A DNA stretch of 64,000 bases from Lethocerus indicus (taxonomy: Eukaryota > Arthropoda > Insecta > Hemiptera > Belostomatidae), in NCBI GenBank assembly GCA_019843655.1, contig JACDQD010000010.1, positions 10,647,637 through 10,711,636 on the forward strand, written 5' to 3'. A program made the translations under genes and the position numbers. The notes below the pieces were generated by a model. The model saw nothing but the letters and a program-made list of their open reading frames with translations, did no database searches and had not been told where the DNA came from. The number at the start of each line of letters is the position of its first letter. Position 1 is the stretch's first letter. Shown piece by piece: positions 58,301-64,000 of this stretch.

Positions 58301-61300
58301 ATACTATAACGGGTCCAATTTGCATTTCTACTCCATGGCCAAGTCGAAGGATGGTGTAAATCATGAAACTGGTTGTCTGCTTTAAGGTATTGAATAGTTT
58401 ACTAGCTTTACCCCACGCATTACCCCGCGTCAGTTAGGCGAGAATTAATTCGTCCTGAAAATTATTTTTCAGCCACTTTTACTTGTAAGACCCTGTCGTG
58501 ATATTTTTCTAATCAATCTCGCTCTCTCGTCCAACTGTCTTTCTATTATCTAATTTCTATTTAATAATTTCTCCAGGAAAACCTGGTAGGCAAAGGAAGT
58601 GTAGCAATTCAAATTGCAGTAGGTGGAAAAGAATGCCAGCCGCGTGGGAATGGTCTTTACACTCTAAATGGTAGGGTCACCTTTTCCCCTGTTTATGGGC
58701 GTTTCGGCTGCTTTTCTGAACCATGTGCTTTGACCGTTTCCGCTCAGCACAAATGGTAATCCACGGTTTGGTATTTCGTATTATAGCCTTTCAAACTGTT
58801 CCTGCTGTTGGACATTTTGATTTTAACATGATTCCTTAATGACGTCAAGTTCCTTCAACTTGTTTATTTCTAGGTTTAATAGAGCATTTTAGTTTACAGA
58901 ACACAATATTTCTAGCTCGTTATTGGGTCGCCTCAGCAAATGGCGAATTCCGATAGAGTGGGCTTCAGAAGTACGCCTCTTCGTAACGGATCAGATTATA
59001 GGAAAATAGTTGGAAGGGAGTTTGGAACTGATTTTTTTTGTGGCGAATATTGCCCTCCTCCCGGGGAAAACCCGGAGTTTTTCACCAGCAGAATACGTAG
59101 TTGCTAGAGCGACTCCATTCTATCGAATGTTGTTGCTGATTGAACGGGTTTTTTCAGTCTAAACGTGCTTGTCACGCTCACATTGACGTCATAAGTTGGA
59201 CGTAAGAAGCACGATCTAGAAAGTATAAATACGTTTCAGTATTGATTTAAATTTGAAAAAAATCACGAAATCACAATCGTTAACCATCATTTCTACGTAC
59301 TGTAGTTACCTCGCCGATTGAATTAATTTCCCGATATAATATTCGATTATTTTCGTGCGAAAGACTCGTCCAAGGACTTCCCATATTATATAACGTTGCA
59401 TGCGATATCGGTTTTGTATCTCCTGACCTCCGTTGTAATTTACATCTTTTTTTGCAAGGGGCTGAATTTTGAATGTTTTCCTTCTTTTAATGCCACCGTA
59501 TCATTACATCACCCGTGGGTTTCCATCGAAAAGAGGGAGATATATTTTTCAACGTCTCGGTTTTTATATAATGGATTCCCCCCCCACCCCATGGTTCATG
59601 AATGCTCTCTCCGAATAATAAAGCCTGTTGCACCTACGGAACGGCCCCCTTGACCTTTTCCCATTCTTCGACTCTTTGCAGTAGTGGCTCGTCGACAACG
59701 GCATATATCGAAATAATGTGGCTTACATCGTGAGTGTGGACGTGCATTATATCCAGAACTATTCGAGTGCGGACATTTGCGAGTCCACCGATACAACGAT
59801 TTTGATTGTACGCATTGTTGTTGTACTGATCGTATTGTTCCAATTTTGATGGCTTTTTTGATCGAATAATCGTAAAATATTGTTGCGGTTCAGGAATTCG
59901 ATGTAAATTATTCTCAGAACAGTAAGAGAGAGTAAGGCTATCTTCCTTTGTACCTGAAGTAACTGCTGTGAATTTTCTGAGGTTTCGCTTGACAAGATTT
60001 AGAAATCTTTCAAAGAATAATACGGGGGATTAAATTTTATCCATAATCTCCCACCCAACTGATTGTCTGGTCCCAACTGTTCCTTATTTAATTTCAGCGT
60101 CGAAAAGTATTACTACGCCCACTCGGCTGGGTTCGGTGGCACGCGAAAAGAAAATACGAACCGAGCCTGTCTCGCCCACATCCCCCCCCGCCCCTGAACA
60201 TTATACCCCGCCGCTGCAGGCAGTAACTTATATCCTTTGTTATGAAACTCGTATTAAGGTGAGAGAAAGGGAGAGTGCGCGTGTGTGCAGTAGATTCGGA
60301 AGTTTGTGCCTCCACGGTCAGAACGTGGGCAACGGCCGAGGGTTGGGAATTTAATAAAGCTGAAAGCTCAATAGTCCCGGGGTTTACCTTCTAGCCGGCT
60401 GGCGGCCTTTTCCTTCGGCTCTCTTCCTCTGGATCCGGTTCGGACTTTGGAAACTCTTTTCCGATTCGGTCGCGATAAATATCGACCACGGGATTTCAGT
60501 TGACCGTCGGTCCCCCTCCGAGCTTTGGTGTAATCGTTTGCAATTCAGTTCGATCCTAGTAATTTCAACTCGTGACATTAATAATTAGAAACGATAAAGG
60601 AAAACATCATGAGTCACTTCAGAATAATCTTTGCGTAAGGGTGTCTAAAAAAAGCTGTGTACGAAAAAAGGAACGAATGAAATAAATTATGAGTAAAGGA
60701 TCGAAACATCTATAGGACGTGTTTTATTATTTTCGTGGAACCGGAGGTCGAGTGATAAATTAGGTAATAATGGAATTTTCTAGACCCTTTGGGAAGGTTA
60801 AATATAAATAAATAAGTGCACTCCGTGAGCCGCGTTATGTTTCTCCCTTTCATCTTAAATTAATATGAAATTCCCGCTGTTTCCGCTCTTCTTCTCCTGT
60901 CCCCCGGTAGTTAGGCCACAAGCTCTCCTGTTCCTCCAATTATATTAAATCATAAATTCCAATCTGGACTTCGCGGTATTTTCCGGTCCGGTTGAGCGGA
61001 ATATTATTTGGGCGTTTCCTTCGCAAATTCGTCCGTGTTCAGCGATATTCCCTGGCCAACAATTTGTTAAAACGTCGAAAATTAATAAATTATCGCCGGA
61101 CGTAATTAAATACTTCAACGGGTTCGCGTGATTATTTATTTACTAGGCGCCGCCTGGTTTCATTCGGGTCGATAAGGGAAAAAACATGCGTAGATAAAGA
61201 GCGGAGAATGTAAATAGGAGTAAAATCAAATGGACTCACTATAGTCGGACGAGTTTATGTATATAAATTTTTCGATGCAATAAGAAATAATTTTTCCAAA

Positions 61301-61521
61301 CCTTTCCAGTAGAAACCTTCTTCATCCTGCTGAAGACGTGACATTGAAATTCTAATCTAATCGGACACGGAGCACGGCCCCGTTAATTCATCACTCAAAT
61401 GTCGAGACGGCCAATTTCCGGTTGAAGAAGGTACCGTACCGCGATCGGTGGGCGAAGATATGCCCTGACATGTTGGTCCGGTGAGTTTCGTTGTCGTGGA
61501 CCGAATTAGCGCACGTCAGCC

Positions 61522-61587
61522 TCACTCAGGTTCCGTGACTTGCTGTTGGAACTCGCCGGTGAATTTCTTTTTCAAGTATCTGTAGAC
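61522..61587 (-). CDS. Candidate C-terminal or internal exon, 21 codons
   Basis: An excellent pyrimidine tract ending TTTTGGCAG precedes an open stretch on the minus strand, VYRYLKKKFTGEFQQQVTE then PE and TGA. The stop overlaps a possible donor CCTGA|GTGAGG, so the exon may continue elsewhere. With the 63,005 exon this could mark a minus-strand gene nested in the large OGT intron. No family recognised. Confidence 0.25.
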   Translation of the reverse strand, partial: VYRYLKKKFTGEFQQQVTEPE

Positions 61588-62957
61588 CTGCCAAAAGGAG
61601 AACAACTTGGGGCCGGATCGAGGCCGCTGGATGAGTCACGGACGCTTTTTTTTCGGCCCCCGAATAAAAGTACTCTTTTGCCCCCGTGTACACTTTTCGC
61701 GACTAGCTCTGTAGTATTGCCGGGAAATTTTTTTACGCCGCCCTAACGTTGCATGCCCTGTTGCAGAACACGATATCAGGATCAAACCAGCCATTAAAGG
61801 CTTTAATAAATAGCAATGATTACGATTTTTTTATATTTACTTATTGTTCGTCTCATACATTATTAACATTATATTGCAGTATACATTTTAAACCTTGGTG
61901 GAATTACAAAGGTTCAAGGCTCAATTTCTAGAGGCACGTTTATCAACTTATTGCGAATTCGAGCTTATTCGTGGCGCTTATTTATTCCGAAGACACATTT
62001 GACGTCATTTTTACTGACGTGTCTATCAGATAATTACGGCGCCATTGAGACAAAATACGGTTTTATAAAATATATTTGCAAATACACATATGACTTTGCA
62101 ACCAATTAATCAATTCTGATCCGTATTGTGTTCATGTGGAATCATATTTCCGGAAATTTGATTGTTCATCGCGTTGCGTTATTCGAATGAAATTTTACTG
62201 GTAACGTCTCTAGTTGACTAGTCTCGCAATCGTGCGAAGCCCGAGTATATAATTCTGTTTTTCGGGTTAACTTCTGCCTATGTGGCATGACGCGATTATA
62301 AATCTGATTAAGAGCCACGCAAAGAAACAGGTTCAGTGTACATGTACAACTTTTGATAATGAAAATGAAACCCGTTAAAACTATAATTTATTATCCTCGT
62401 GATTATAGGTTTTAATTGTCCCGTGGTGCGCTATCCGACGCTCACTTTTTTTTAATACTACTCTGCACAACTGCTGAAATAAAAATTCTGGAAAATGACC
62501 AAACCTAGATAATGAGTTAAGTTCATAAAAATAAATGGGAAAGAAATACAAAATATTAAAAGGGTGAAATTACCCCATGTTATATGTTTCTGGTTTATTT
62601 CTAAATTAGCAAAAGTAGAATTAAATTTCATATATCACGATGCCCCCTGCTGCCTCAACTACACGACTTCAATTTGTAGCCAAGCATTGATTCTCTATCA
62701 ATTAAATATTTTTCCTGATTCCATCCTCATTGTACTTCGTTTTTTCAACTTAGTTCTCAGGCTGAACTTTTCTAATTGGGGTTCTTGATTTTTAGAAAAG
62801 ATTAGAATTATAATTAAATTATTATGCTGTTTTCAGAGTGCTATCCCATTCCGGGCACTCAAGTTCCTGGAAAAAAAATTAAGCGAGGTATTATAACTCT
62901 GCTGGAAATTCAGACATCTTTTCAGCCCTTTTGAAGTATTAAAAGCCTCCTTCTTAC

Positions 62958-63005
62958 TCCGCCTTTCAACTTCGGGGCCGATAGAAATCTGTCCCGCTCG
63001 CCTGT
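62958..63005 (-). CDS. Candidate 16-codon exon, unassigned
   Basis: The minus-strand acceptor GATAATAG and donor GGCGGA|GTAAGA enclose 48 bases, in phase 0 at both ends, reading TGERDRFLSAPKLKGG. It is phase-compatible with the candidate exon at 61587. Short length makes chance likely. Confidence 0.2.
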
Positions 63006-64000
63006 CTATTATCGAGAACACAGTCTCCTCCTCCTCCTCCCCCCCTTGGGAGGGCCGCGATGTCTATTTTTTGCGAATCCAGAGGACTCACGGATGTAGA
63101 AAAAGGCACATGAAAGAAGGCTCGGACAAAGAAGAGGATCAATAAGTTACATTGGATAATATTTTTCTCATGGGGTTCAAATTGCGTATATTGACGGGTC
63201 TATTATCTATACGCTAATAATTCAACTTGAAAACTATTATATTACATCTTTTAGACACGTGATTATAAAAAAAAACCAGAATCTGTAGAACTTGTGTTAT
63301 GTTCATCTTGAGAGCTAATATTTTTTTCGCCATATTGACTTGAATATAATTTATTATGACGTTTATTTTATTAATATTTCATTAATAGAGATATGCGTAG
63401 TGTCTCTAATTTGAAATATATTGTTTAATATAATCTGTTTCAATTTCGTATCCATCGGGCAGGTTGCGCAGTTTCGTGATAGGATATCTGGCGAAAAGCG
63501 CGGGGCTGAAGGTTTATCTATCCCACTTTTATGGCGTTGTTTTTTCTTTTACGGGCCCGACTTTTACGACTGAGATATCCCTAACATAATATCTTAACAC
63601 CTCCTGGATCATGTTCTGTGGTCTTCCTTAACACGATTTTTATTTCTTTTTAGGTCTTCGGTATACAGTTTTCCTTTCGTTTTTTCTCACCCTAGAACTG
63701 ATAAATTTTAATGCCCGGGATACGTCTTATTCCATCATTAAAAGATTGAACTAGTAAAATTAAGGACGTAGACAGATTGTGGTCAGCGTGAATGGATAGG
63801 TATACCCTCCAAAACTCTGGGACCTTTTGCACGTTCAAGATATTCTTATAGCAGATTTATTGTTGAAACTCGTTATCATCTCAAATTGCGTTTTAAGGGA
63901 CGAGTACAAGAACCAAAAAGAGGTCAAAATTGCATCTTAATATTAATCTACAAGGGCCCTATATTTGTGTGTTAACTGAACAATGTAGAAAAGCCAGTCG

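Noticed and set aside
58077..58364. 95-codon minus-strand frame
   Set aside because: No recognisable domain or splice sites; not assignable to a transposon.
59634..59843. 69-codon minus-strand frame ending WEKVKGAVP
   Set aside because: Somewhat protein-like, but it overlaps the better-supported + strand splice-site pair at 59682-59729 and has a weak acceptor.
60384..60578. Minus-strand segment ending in a good donor (AGAAG|GTAAAC)
   Set aside because: Two frames are open and strongly Arg-rich, no clear acceptor, so the exon could not be defined.

Overview
This window looks like arthropod, most likely insect, nuclear DNA. Coding sequence is sparse, exons are short with GT-AG sites, introns reach more than 10 kb, and there are AT microsatellites and degraded non-LTR retrotransposon fragments. 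The only confidently named gene encodes an O-GlcNAc transferase whose N-terminal sequence is of animal OGT (fly sxc) type. Nothing resembles a bacterial operon, CRISPR array, rRNA or recognisable tRNA.

Layout. (1) 1-2,200: AT-rich, with a candidate + strand exon (696-796) and a possible C-terminal tail exon near 2,009-2,189. (2) 2,200-15,000: no supported gene; CpG-containing GC-rich islands of regulatory appearance, and a roughly 1 kb segment bounded by long inverted repeats (10,845-11,880). (3) 15,000-15,490: a candidate minus-strand exon beside a GC-rich block with a 56-bp GA tract. (4) 16,650-39,840: a four-exon minus-strand gene that I reconstructed from splice sites, matching reading phases and codon composition. 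It would encode a 291-residue single-pass membrane protein ending in a CaaX-like motif, with an AT-rich 3' UTR of about 2.6 kb. I do not recognise the family. (5) 29,658-29,740 and 41,328-41,565: two further minus-strand candidate exons, phase-compatible with each other and with the last exon of that gene, so they may belong to an alternative isoform or an overlapping gene. (6) 42,400-45,700: an AT-rich, CpG-poor block with several well-formed minus-strand splice sites but uncertain coding potential. (7) 46,200 to the window end: OGT on the + strand. Six coding exons (46,458-53,605) give residues 1-273, covering an N-terminal leader and the first six and a half TPR repeats; the remaining TPRs and the catalytic domain lie beyond the window after an intron longer than 10 kb.

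The most unusual items are the unrecognised membrane/CaaX protein gene; a dispersed family of about ten short copies of a CTGANGA...GAAA motif that resembles a hammerhead ribozyme core; and a perfect 28-bp inverted repeat with a 9-nt loop at 35,114-35,178. Everything here was read by eye, with no homology search or transcript data, so all exon calls except OGT are predictions.
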